Shown in pieces: positions 1 through 6,635 of a stretch of 11,812 bases of DNA. Origin of the DNA: Candidatus Hydrogenedentota bacterium. Its GTDB lineage: Bacteria > Hydrogenedentota > Hydrogenedentia > Hydrogenedentiales > CAITNO01. Numbering within the stretch: position 1 is the first letter of the stretch; each line of letters opens with the position of its first letter. Both the position numbers and the translations under genes were made by a program. The stretch spans positions 1-11,812 of the forward strand of contig CAIXUF010001187.1 of assembly GCA_903922535.1 (NCBI GenBank), given 5' to 3'. The notes beneath the pieces are model-generated. The model saw only the letters and a list, made by a program, of their open reading frames with translations. It did no database searches and was not told the origin of the DNA.

Positions 1-792
1 CAGATTGGCCGCTTCATCACCGACCGCGACATCGAGCGCAACAACCGCGTCTGCGTCATCGGCGTCACGCTCAAGCGCGAGCTGTTCGGCGACGAGAACG
101 CGCTATACAAGCGCGTGACCATCAACGGGTCCAAGCACATGGTCGTGGGCATCCTGGAGGAGCGCGGCATGGCGCTGGGCATCGACCTGGGCGACCTGTG
201 CATCATCCCGCTGCCCAGCTCGCAGGAGCTGTTCAACCGCAAGGAACTGTTCGAGATCCTCTGCTCCGCGCGCAGCCAGGAGGAGATCAAGCGCGCCTCC
301 AAGTCGGTCCGCGCGATCATGATGAGCGCCTTTGACAACAACGAGGACTTCACCATCACCGACCAAAACGGCATGCTGGGCGCGTTCACGCGCATTTTCG
401 ACATGCTGAAGCTGATGCTGGCGGGCATCGCCTCCATCTCGCTGCTGGTCGGCGGCATTGGCATCATGAACATCATGCTGGTGTCCGTGCGCGAGCGCAC
501 CCGCGAGGTCGGCGTGCGCATGGCCGTGGGCGCGCGCCGCTTCGACATCGCCTTCCAGTTCCTCATCGAGGCCGTGACGCTCAGCCTGCTCGGCGGCACC
601 ATCGGCATTGCACTCGGCGCCACCGGCGCGTTCGGGCTGCACGCCTTCTACCCCAGTCTGCCCATCGGCATCTCCCTGTGGTCCGCCACCACCGCATTTG
701 TGTTCAGCCTGTGCGTGGGCATCTTCTTCGGCGTATACCCGGCCGTCAAGGCCGCGGGCGTCGACCCGGTGGTGGCACTGCGCTACGAGTAG
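1..792 (+). CDS. MacB-type ABC transporter permease, C-terminal part (5'-truncated by window edge)
   Basis: Inner-membrane permease subunit of a MacB/LolC/FtsX-like ABC exporter. These proteins couple a cytoplasmic ATPase to a large periplasmic domain and move lipoproteins, peptides or drugs out of the inner membrane. The reading frame is open from base 1, so the start lies outside the window; 263 residues are visible. Residues 1-120 are the end of the periplasmic MacB core domain. The FtsX domain follows, with three hydrophobic segments at about 138-160, 189-211 and 226-248. The hallmark block is GGIGIMNIMLVSV followed by RERTREVGVRMAVGAR, almost identical to MacB. The protein ends at ALRYE just after the last membrane segment, as is usual. 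The ATPase and membrane-fusion partners would be expected upstream. The substrate cannot be told from this part. Family very sure, specific transporter unknown. Confidence 0.93.
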   Translation, partial: QIGRFITDRDIERNNRVCVIGVTLKRELFGDENALYKRVTINGSKHMVVGILEERGMALGIDLGDLCIIPLPSSQELFNRKELFEILCSARSQEEIKRASKSVRAIMMSAFDNNEDFTITDQNGMLGAFTRIFDMLKLMLAGIASISLLVGGIGIMNIMLVSVRERTREVGVRMAVGARRFDIAFQFLIEAVTLSLLGGTIGIALGATGAFGLHAFYPSLPIGISLWSATTAFVFSLCVGIFFGVYPAVKAAGVDPVVALRYE

Positions 793-793
793 C

Positions 794-810
794 CGCGCCA
801 TCCTGGCGCG
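794..810 (+). terminator. Hairpin directly after the permease stop codon
   Basis: Perfect 7-bp inverted repeat CGCGCCA-TCC-TGGCGCG beginning two bases after the TAG stop. There is no T-tract behind it, so it is not a canonical intrinsic terminator. It may stabilise the mRNA 3' end or act with Rho. Confidence 0.4.
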
Positions 811-844
811 ATCCAGCCAACACGTATAGACCGGCCCAAGAAGA

Positions 845-863
845 AAGCGGCTGGCAGCCGCTT
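845..863. repeat. AGCGGC-type intergenic hairpin
   Basis: Perfect inverted repeat AAGCGGCT-GGC-AGCCGCTT (8-bp stem, 3-nt loop) in the convergent gap. No T-tract adjoins it on either strand. The same AGCGGC/GCCGCT core recurs in the hairpins at 2196-2208 and 3748-3763, so it may belong to a small dispersed palindromic repeat family. Confidence 0.5.
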
Positions 864-896
864 CTACCGTGGCACCCCCACATGGGCGTATCCCAC

Positions 897-933
897 AAAA
901 AACCGGGCACGGACCAAAGGCCCGTACCCGGTT
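897..933 (-). terminator. Intrinsic terminator of the DHDPS-family gene
   Basis: Read on the minus strand, a GC-rich stem (arms 903-915 and 919-931, an A.C mismatch at 908/926 and A.C at 913/921, AAA loop) runs straight into six T residues (complement of A897-A902). It lies 27 bp beyond the stop of the minus-strand aldolase gene. The outer AA/TT pairs extend the stem. The plus-strand side has only a weak T-rich stretch, so it chiefly serves the minus-strand gene. Confidence 0.75.
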
Positions 934-959
934 ATGTCTTCTGTTCACACTTCACACTT

Positions 960-1940
960 CTACTCGAATTTCGCCAACTCGCCCTCATAGATCGGCTTGA
1001 ACCGGTCGTATTCGGCCTGCGTGATTGGGGTGCGGTCATTGGCATAGGGATTGCTCTTCTGCGACCGGTCGAACATCGGCGTCGGGAAGCCCCTCTCCGT
1101 CGCGTATTTCTTCATGAAGTCCACCGGATTCGGACTCCACTCGCACAGGTTGTTTATTGAATCCTGCGCGCGCAGCACACCGGCCCAGTCGCCCTTGTCG
1201 TAAGAGGCAAGCATGGCGCGGAAGATCTGCGGGTTGACCGTCGTGCCCTGGCCGATGCAGGCGCGCACGCCGATGACCAGACCCGCGTAGAAGGCCATTT
1301 CATGGCCAACGATGTAGGCAAAATCCTTGCCGCGCACGGCGCGGACCAGTTCGTACATGTAATGGGCCTCGGCGGAGGAAACCTTCGTGCCGACCAGGTT
1401 GTCGATGTCGGCCAACTGCGCAAGCAGTTCGGGCTTCATCATGTATTCGGCCTTTGTTCCGGGCGGCTGATAGATGAACACCGGCCCCGGCACTTCGGCG
1501 CAGATGCGCGCGAAGTAGCGCAGCAGCAGATCGTTGATGCTCTCGCCGTTTTGCGGCAGCAGGCCCTCGGGCACGGTGTAGACTACGCCGTCGGCACCGC
1601 TGTCGAATGCGTCCTTGCCCAGTTCGATGCCCTGCGCAAGATACAGGTCCGGATCGGGCAGGCGGTCATAATTGCGGTCCCAGATCCCGCTGCACCCGAC
1701 GATCACCGCCGACCGTTTGTTGATGTGGCTGCACGCCAACCGCGCCATCTGCTTCGTGTCGTCCATGCTGTAGGTGTACATGAGGCCCATGCCCGAGCGC
1801 ACAAAGAAACAGCGGATCGCGTCCGACTGCTCCAGGAAATCCAGGAAGTTGCGCTGGCCCTGCTCGTCAATGCTGCCGTCCTGCTGGAATACGGTGAACG
1901 TGGGGGCGATGGAACCGCTGACGTACTTCGGAACGTTCAT
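960..1940 (-). CDS. DHDPS/DapA-family class I aldolase (lyase), divergent subgroup
   Basis: A 326-residue TIM-barrel protein of the dihydrodipicolinate synthase / N-acetylneuraminate lyase superfamily. Members condense or split pyruvate with an aldehyde through a Schiff base on a barrel lysine, in the cytoplasm. The strand-6 lysine is visible as K186 in GTKVSS, and the catalytic tyrosine as Y157 in FIYQPPG. The N-terminal strand SGSIAPTFTVFQQDGSID matches the family start. The usual GTTGE phosphate/carboxylate loop is replaced by RSGMGLMYT (48-56), so this is unlikely to be housekeeping DapA. The start at 1940 is chosen because AGAGGAAG lies 6 nt before that ATG. The frame is open further upstream, but that extension is low-complexity and overlaps the promoter region. 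The gene is monocistronic, divergent from the radical SAM gene, and ends at the hairpin 897-933. Substrate unknown: a sugar-acid aldolase or NAL-like lyase is possible. Confidence 0.88.
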   Translation of the reverse strand: MNVPKYVSGSIAPTFTVFQQDGSIDEQGQRNFLDFLEQSDAIRCFFVRSGMGLMYTYSMDDTKQMARLACSHINKRSAVIVGCSGIWDRNYDRLPDPDLYLAQGIELGKDAFDSGADGVVYTVPEGLLPQNGESINDLLLRYFARICAEVPGPVFIYQPPGTKAEYMMKPELLAQLADIDNLVGTKVSSAEAHYMYELVRAVRGKDFAYIVGHEMAFYAGLVIGVRACIGQGTTVNPQIFRAMLASYDKGDWAGVLRAQDSINNLCEWSPNPVDFMKKYATERGFPTPMFDRSQKSNPYANDRTPITQAEYDRFKPIYEGELAKFE

Positions 1941-1995
1941 TTTTTGCTTCCTCTTGGGGGTTGGAACGGCCGGCCGAAGGACCGGCGTGGACGCA

Positions 1996-2022
1996 AGTAT
2001 ACTGCCACAAAGCCCCCGGCAA
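1996..2022 (-). promoter_or_regulatory. Possible promoter of the DHDPS-family gene
   Basis: On the minus strand a TATACT -10 box (complement of 1996-2001, five of six consensus bases) has a weak TTGCCG -35 (complement of 2017-2022) at 15-bp spacing. It is 55 bp upstream of the chosen ATG. The -10 is good; the -35 and spacing are poor. Confidence 0.4.
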
Positions 2023-2152
2023 GGTACAGCCGCAGTGTTCCAAGTCCAAGGCAAACGCATCTGGAATTCTGACACGCCGGGACCGGCTGTCTGCTCGAAG
2101 CACCGGGAATTCAGATTTGTCTGCCATGCGGCGCTCTTCGTGGCTTTCTTTG

Positions 2153-2182
2153 TTGAGCGGGACTGACGGGAGATGGCATAAT
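2153..2182 (+). promoter_or_regulatory. Promoter of the radical SAM gene
   Basis: TTGAGC (2153-2158) and CATAAT (2177-2182) are separated by 18 bp and match sigma-70 boxes at four and five of six positions. Transcription would begin near 2189. That places the in-frame ATG at 2188 at or before the start site and favours ATG 2242 as the true start. Confidence 0.5.
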
Positions 2183-2195
2183 TCACCATGCCAAA

Positions 2196-2208
2196 GCGGC
2201 GCAGCCGC
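2196..2208. repeat. GCGGC-GCA-GCCGC hairpin in the radical SAM leader
   Basis: Five-bp GC stem with a 3-nt loop, 33 bp ahead of the chosen start codon. It shares the AGCGGC/GCCGC core with hairpins at 845-863 and 3748-3763. It lies in the transcribed leader if the promoter at 2153-2182 is right. Confidence 0.4.
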
Positions 2209-2241
2209 AATCCCAACTGTGCAAAACGGAAGTCATCCAGA

Positions 2242-3663
2242 ATGCCCCAGCGTCCGTTGAACGTGGCGTTTGTCAACCTACCACACAAGCAGCCCATTGT
2301 GCGGCGCTATATGTGCTCATACTACTCGCCGCTGTTTCATTTCCCCCCTTATGACCTTCTGCAATTGGCAACGTGCGCCCGGGAATGGAACGGGGCGGAG
2401 GTCTGTCTTCTGGACTGCATTGCGGAGGATTGCGACGAGGCGGGGATGCACGAGTTTCTCGCGCGGCGGGGCCCTGACATTGTTGTCGCCCTCACCGGCA
2501 TCGAGTCGGTCTCCGCGGACCTTGCATGTGTGGATCGAATCAAGCGGATGTTTCCACAGATAACCGCGGTGGTGTTTGGCCACTATCCGACGATTTTTTC
2601 CGAGCTTGTTCTGGAGAAGACATCCGTTGATGTTGTTTTGCGCAATGAACCCGAGGAATCGCTTTCCGCCTATCTCGCGGCGAGGTCCGAAGGGGGCGGG
2701 ATCACCGCCATTCCGGGCATTGCGGGACGCGATGCGGCGGGGAGGGTTTTCGTCAATCCAGACACGCGCATTGCCGATCTCGATCGCCTCCCCTTCGCCG
2801 ATTATGCGCTGATTGACGTGCGCAAGTATGAAGAACCGTGGCTCGGCGGCCCCTGGGGGGCCATTTTCACCGCGCGCGGCTGCCCGTTCACCTGCGAATT
2901 CTGCATCCGGACCTTCGGCCGCAAACTGGTCGTCAAGAAACCCGAGACTGTGGTTGCGGAAATGAAGGAGATGGTGCGCGCGGGCATCCGCGTGATTCGC
3001 TTTGTCGACGACACATTCACCCTAAGCAAGACCCGCGTCATTGAGATTTGCCGGGGCATTCTCCATGAGGATGTTTCCGTGCCGTGGGCATGCCTTGCGA
3101 ACGTCAACACATTGGACGGCGAGATGCTCCAATGGATGAAGAAAGCGGGATGTGTGCGCGTGCTGGTGGGCATCGAGAGTTACTCCCGGAAGATCCTCAA
3201 CTGCCTTGACAAGAAAATCGATCCGAACAAGACCAACACGGCGCTTCAACGGATTCGCGACGCCGGGATGGAGGCAATCGGGTTCGTCATTGTCGGCGCT
3301 CCCGAGGAGACGGAGGCGGACTTTCAGGAGACGCTCAAGGGGGTCAAGCGCGCCCCAATGGACCTGATGATTGTCAGCATATACGTCCCGTACGCGGGTA
3401 CCCCCGCATATGATCGGTTCAAGAATGACATCGTCTTCAACTTGATCCCCTATGAATGCCGGTTCAAGGACGAGCGCATTGGCAAAGAGGCCCTGGAGCG
3501 TGAACGCCGCCTCTACTGGCATTTCTACCTGCGGCCAACGGTGTTGCTGCGCCATCTTCCCAGGATTGTTCGTTTTCCCTATCATTTCCTGCGCTATTTC
3601 CTTATGGTGCTCTGGTTCGCCGTGGCCAAGCGCAAGGGCGATGACCGCGCCGACCTCTTCTGA
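2242..3663 (+). CDS. B12-binding-like radical SAM protein
   Basis: A 473-residue enzyme with an N-terminal Rossmann-like region (about 5-135), of the kind that binds cobalamin in the BchE/HpnR-type radical SAM family, then a radical SAM barrel (about 200-400). The iron-sulfur motif is CPFTCEFC, giving C214, C218 and C221 (CX3CX2C). The SAM-binding features FVDDTF (254-259) and GIES (310-313) follow. The C-terminus (about 425-465) is basic and hydrophobic, suggesting membrane association. I prefer ATG 2242 over ATG 2188: GGAAG at 2228-2232 sits 9 nt before it, the predicted transcript begins near 2189, and the 18 extra residues are Arg/Lys/Ser-rich and come from a hairpin region. The gene stands alone, 243 bp before the lipid module. 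Related enzymes methylate or couple unactivated carbons in lipids and natural products. The substrate here is unknown. Family sure, function open. Confidence 0.9.
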   Translation: MPQRPLNVAFVNLPHKQPIVRRYMCSYYSPLFHFPPYDLLQLATCAREWNGAEVCLLDCIAEDCDEAGMHEFLARRGPDIVVALTGIESVSADLACVDRIKRMFPQITAVVFGHYPTIFSELVLEKTSVDVVLRNEPEESLSAYLAARSEGGGITAIPGIAGRDAAGRVFVNPDTRIADLDRLPFADYALIDVRKYEEPWLGGPWGAIFTARGCPFTCEFCIRTFGRKLVVKKPETVVAEMKEMVRAGIRVIRFVDDTFTLSKTRVIEICRGILHEDVSVPWACLANVNTLDGEMLQWMKKAGCVRVLVGIESYSRKILNCLDKKIDPNKTNTALQRIRDAGMEAIGFVIVGAPEETEADFQETLKGVKRAPMDLMIVSIYVPYAGTPAYDRFKNDIVFNLIPYECRFKDERIGKEALERERRLYWHFYLRPTVLLRHLPRIVRFPYHFLRYFLMVLWFAVAKRKGDDRADLF

Positions 3664-3906
3664 CGGGCCGGTGGAAATAGGGAGAGGGGGCACCCCCGCC
3701 TCCTCTTCAGGTCGTCCAAGTCCGAGTCTTTCAGGGGGTTTCCGGCTGCCGCTCAGAAGCGGCCGACCTGTATTTGACAGATACTATTTGTTTGGTTCGC
3801 CCGTTGGGCGTTCCGTTCTTGTATCCCGGCGGGGATTCGTGCTACAAATCTGGCGGGCGGGTGAGGACGGTCCAAGCGGGGGAACGCGACACCGGAGGGT
3901 GGCAGC
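3664..3906 (+). other. Intergenic region upstream of the lipid module
   Basis: A 243-bp gap. It holds a GCCGCT-CAGA-AGCGGC hairpin (3748-3763) and, ten bases on, a perfect TTGACA (3774-3779) with no convincing -10 at 16-18 bp. A TACAAA at 3843-3848 could serve as a -10 but lacks a good -35. A separate promoter for the GlpD-kinase gene is likely, but I cannot fix it. No terminator with a T-tract is seen after the radical SAM gene, so readthrough is possible. Confidence 0.4.
3748..3763. repeat. GCCGCT-CAGA-AGCGGC hairpin
   Basis: Perfect 6-bp inverted repeat with a 4-nt loop, no T-tract. Third intergenic copy of the AGCGGC-core palindrome in the first 4 kb. Confidence 0.45.
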
Positions 3907-6567
3907 ATGAAACGCGATCTTCATGCCATGACGGCAAAAGTCTACGACTTGGCAGTCGTGGGCGGGGGCATTACGGGGGCGTGCATTGCCCGAGACGGGG
4001 CGATGCGCGGATTGTCGGTGGCGCTTCTGGAAAAGCGTGACTTTGCCAGCGCGACTACAGGGGCGTCGTCCAAACTAATCCATGGCGGCCTGCGGTATCT
4101 GCAGAATTTGGAACTGGGCCTGGTGCGGGAATCCCTGAGGGAGCGCCGCATCTGGTCAAACACCGCGCCGCACCTGATTGATCCGCTGACTTTCCTGATG
4201 CCGATCACAAGCCGGCGCCTCAAGGACCGCATGGTCAAGTCGATCGGCCTTACGCTGTACGACTGGCTGTCGTATGACCGAAACAAGCTCGATGATCCTG
4301 AGAAATCGATTCCGCCACACAAGAAACTGAACCGGCAGGAAGTGCTCGCGCTTGAGCCCGGACTGAACGCCGAGGACCTGACCGGGGCCATGATGTTCTA
4401 CGACTACCAGATGTACTCGCCCGAACGCCTGGCGCTGGAGTGCATTCTGAGCGCCGTGCATGCCGGGGCGGATGTGGCAAACTATGCGGAGGTGGTCTCG
4501 TTTATCCTGGAGGACAACGCCGTGGCGGGGGTGCGTGTCCGCGATGCGGCCCGAGAGGGCGGACAGGACGACCCCGGGGACGAAACCGCGCCACTGTGCG
4601 AAATCCGCAGCCGGCTTGTTGTCAACGCCTCGGGTCCGTGGGCTGATTTGCTCACCGGCGAATTGCGGCGGGAAATCACCGGAAAGACGGAATCCTCACG
4701 GCATCTGATACGCTCGAAAGGCATTCATCTGCTCACGCGGCCGCTCACGAAAGATCACGCCGTGGCGGTGCAGTATGAGCACAGCCATTTCTTCATTCTG
4801 CCCTGGCGGGGATACTCCATCCTCGGCACCACGGACACGGTGTACAAAGGCACGCCGGACGCGGTCCACGTCACGGAGAAGGACATCACCAATTTCCTCG
4901 CGGTGGTGAACAAGGGGTTTCCGGGCGCCAACCTGCGCCGGTCGGAAGTCCTGCATTTCTACGCCGGCCTGCGCCCCATTGTGGACGCCTCCGGGGCCGA
5001 GAATGAAGCCGAGAGACCGGCGAAGGACGGCGAGACGAAGACCGACGAGCCGGATTCGTACAACGCCAGCCGCGCGGCGGAGATTGTGGACCACGAGGCC
5101 GAGGAGGGCCTTCGCGGCGTGGTCACCGTCATCGGCGGCAAGTGGACCACTTCGCGAAACCTGGCGGCGAAGGTCGTGGAACTTGCCCTCGCCAAACTGG
5201 GAAGGTTGAAAGTCCCGTGCGCCACGGATCACACACCGACCTACGGGGGCGATATCGGGCGTTTTGCCGAGTTCAAGAAGGCGGCGGTCGAGCAGTTCCC
5301 CAATATCCCCCAGGCCGTGGTGGAAAACCTGGCAAAGAACTATGGCGGCCGGATGGGGGAGGTGCTGGCGCTGACGAAAGAGACCCCGAAACTGCTCGAA
5401 CGGCTCTCCGACCGGTTTCCCGACATCGCCGCCGAGGTCGTGTATGCGGTCAGAAACGAGATGGCGCTGACGGTCGAGGATGTGCTGTTTCGGCGGACCG
5501 GCCTGGGAACCATCGGCACGCCCGGTGACGCGGCGATCAAAAGGGTCGTTGACATCATGGCGGAGGAACTGGGCTGGGAACCCGAAGAGCGCCGCGCGCA
5601 GACGGACCGCGCCGTGGCGCATTTCGCCTCGTGGGCGCGCACACGGGCCATTGTGAACCCCAACTCCTCGGGCGGCCGCACGAGGGCCATTTGGCCGCGC
5701 ATCGAGGCAAAGGTGCGCCATGTGATCGGACCGGTCGATGTCAAGTTCACCGACGGGCCGCTGGCGGCCCAGCGCCTGGCGACGGCGGCGCTCAAGGAAG
5801 GCATTGAGCAGATCATAGCCATTGGCGGTGACGGCACCGTGAGCGAGGTGATTAACGGCTTCTTTGAGGACGGCAAGCCGATCAATCCCGAGGCGGCGCT
5901 GGCCGTGCTGACGAGCGGCACGGGCCGCGACTTCCGGCGCACCTTCGGCATGCCGGAAAAGATTGAAGAGCAGGTCGACCGGATGGTGGCCAGCGAGATT
6001 CGCCCGATTGACATCGGCAGGCTGACCTTCATCAACAACGAGGGCAGGGAAGATGTGCGCTACTTCGGCAACATCGCCAGCTTCGGGTTGAGCGGGGCGA
6101 CAGACCACGCGGTCAACACCCTGACGTTTGCGAAGAGGTTTGGGGGCAAGTTTGCGTTCAAGTGGGGGATGATCAAGTCCCTGCTGCGGTACAGAAACCA
6201 TCTGGTGCGCATTACAGTGGACGACGTGTATGACGAAGAGCTGAGCGTCAGCACGGCGGCCGTGTGCAACGGCCAGTTCTTCGGAAGCGGAATGTGGATC
6301 GCACCGCAGGCAAAGGCGGATGACGGCCTGTTCGACGTGGTTGTTGTGGCGAATGTCGGCGTGGTGAAGCTGCTGTGGCATGTCAACTCCATTTACCGGG
6401 GCGAACATCTTGCCATCGACAACGTCAAGGTCGTGCGCGGGAAGCGCGTGACGGCAACACCTGTTCTGGAGGGCGACGTAGTCCTGCTGGACGTGGACGG
6501 GGAAACGCCGGGCCGACTGCCCGCCACCTTCGAGATTCTCCCCGGAGCGCTTCAGTTCAGATACTGA
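3907..6567 (+). CDS. Fusion: FAD-dependent glycerol-3-phosphate dehydrogenase + diacylglycerol-kinase-type lipid kinase
   Basis: An 886-residue two-domain protein. Residues 1-575 are a complete GlpD-type flavoprotein, which oxidises sn-glycerol 3-phosphate to DHAP and passes electrons to the quinone pool at the membrane. Visible are the dinucleotide motif GGGITG (19-24), ASSKLIHGGLRYL, the substrate arginine block GLRPIV (R356) and GGKWTTSR (K412). Residues 577-886 are a YegS/DgkB/LCB5 lipid-kinase domain that phosphorylates a lipid hydroxyl with ATP. It starts at RAIVNPNSSGGRT and has GGDGT (640-644) and the C-terminal NGQFFGSGM / DDGLFDVV blocks. Its second nucleotide loop reads GTGRD (671-675) instead of the common GTGND. 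The joint is short (about 570-580), with no frameshift or internal stop. GGAGGG at 3894-3899 sits 7 nt before ATG 3907. Both activities feed the alkyl-DHAP synthase homologue next door. Standalone GlpD is about 500-580 residues and such kinases about 300, so both halves are full length. Confidence 0.93.
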   Translation: MKRDLHAMTAKVYDLAVVGGGITGACIARDGAMRGLSVALLEKRDFASATTGASSKLIHGGLRYLQNLELGLVRESLRERRIWSNTAPHLIDPLTFLMPITSRRLKDRMVKSIGLTLYDWLSYDRNKLDDPEKSIPPHKKLNRQEVLALEPGLNAEDLTGAMMFYDYQMYSPERLALECILSAVHAGADVANYAEVVSFILEDNAVAGVRVRDAAREGGQDDPGDETAPLCEIRSRLVVNASGPWADLLTGELRREITGKTESSRHLIRSKGIHLLTRPLTKDHAVAVQYEHSHFFILPWRGYSILGTTDTVYKGTPDAVHVTEKDITNFLAVVNKGFPGANLRRSEVLHFYAGLRPIVDASGAENEAERPAKDGETKTDEPDSYNASRAAEIVDHEAEEGLRGVVTVIGGKWTTSRNLAAKVVELALAKLGRLKVPCATDHTPTYGGDIGRFAEFKKAAVEQFPNIPQAVVENLAKNYGGRMGEVLALTKETPKLLERLSDRFPDIAAEVVYAVRNEMALTVEDVLFRRTGLGTIGTPGDAAIKRVVDIMAEELGWEPEERRAQTDRAVAHFASWARTRAIVNPNSSGGRTRAIWPRIEAKVRHVIGPVDVKFTDGPLAAQRLATAALKEGIEQIIAIGGDGTVSEVINGFFEDGKPINPEAALAVLTSGTGRDFRRTFGMPEKIEEQVDRMVASEIRPIDIGRLTFINNEGREDVRYFGNIASFGLSGATDHAVNTLTFAKRFGGKFAFKWGMIKSLLRYRNHLVRITVDDVYDEELSVSTAAVCNGQFFGSGMWIAPQAKADDGLFDVVVVANVGVVKLLWHVNSIYRGEHLAIDNVKVVRGKRVTATPVLEGDVVLLDVDGETPGRLPATFEILPGALQFRY

Positions 6568-6635
6568 TGGATTGTTTCACGCGGATTGCAGGCGACAGAC
6601 CCTTGGCGGCGCCAAGAGAGGATGAAGAACACACC

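Noticed and set aside
103..948. 281-residue open frame on the minus strand across the permease end
   Set aside because: Low-complexity H/A/D/G-rich translation, antisense to the MacB-type permease; no ribosome site or motif.
1941..2297. N-terminal extension of the aldolase frame up to 2297
   Set aside because: The extension does not match the family, crosses the divergent promoters and overlaps the radical SAM start; AGAGGAAG fits ATG 1940.
3686..3697. GGGGG-CA-CCCCC as a terminator for the radical SAM gene
   Set aside because: The 2-nt loop is too tight for all pairs to form, and no T-tract follows.
3774..3779. TTGACA as a full sigma-70 promoter for the GlpD-kinase gene
   Set aside because: The -35 is perfect but nothing like a -10 box appears 16-18 bp downstream, so only the box is reported within the intergenic entry.
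4696..6408. 570-residue open frame on the minus strand inside the GlpD-kinase gene
   Set aside because: Composition is His/Arg/Gln/Ala-rich with no recognisable motif. It lies antisense to a firmly identified gene and is a GC-driven shadow frame.
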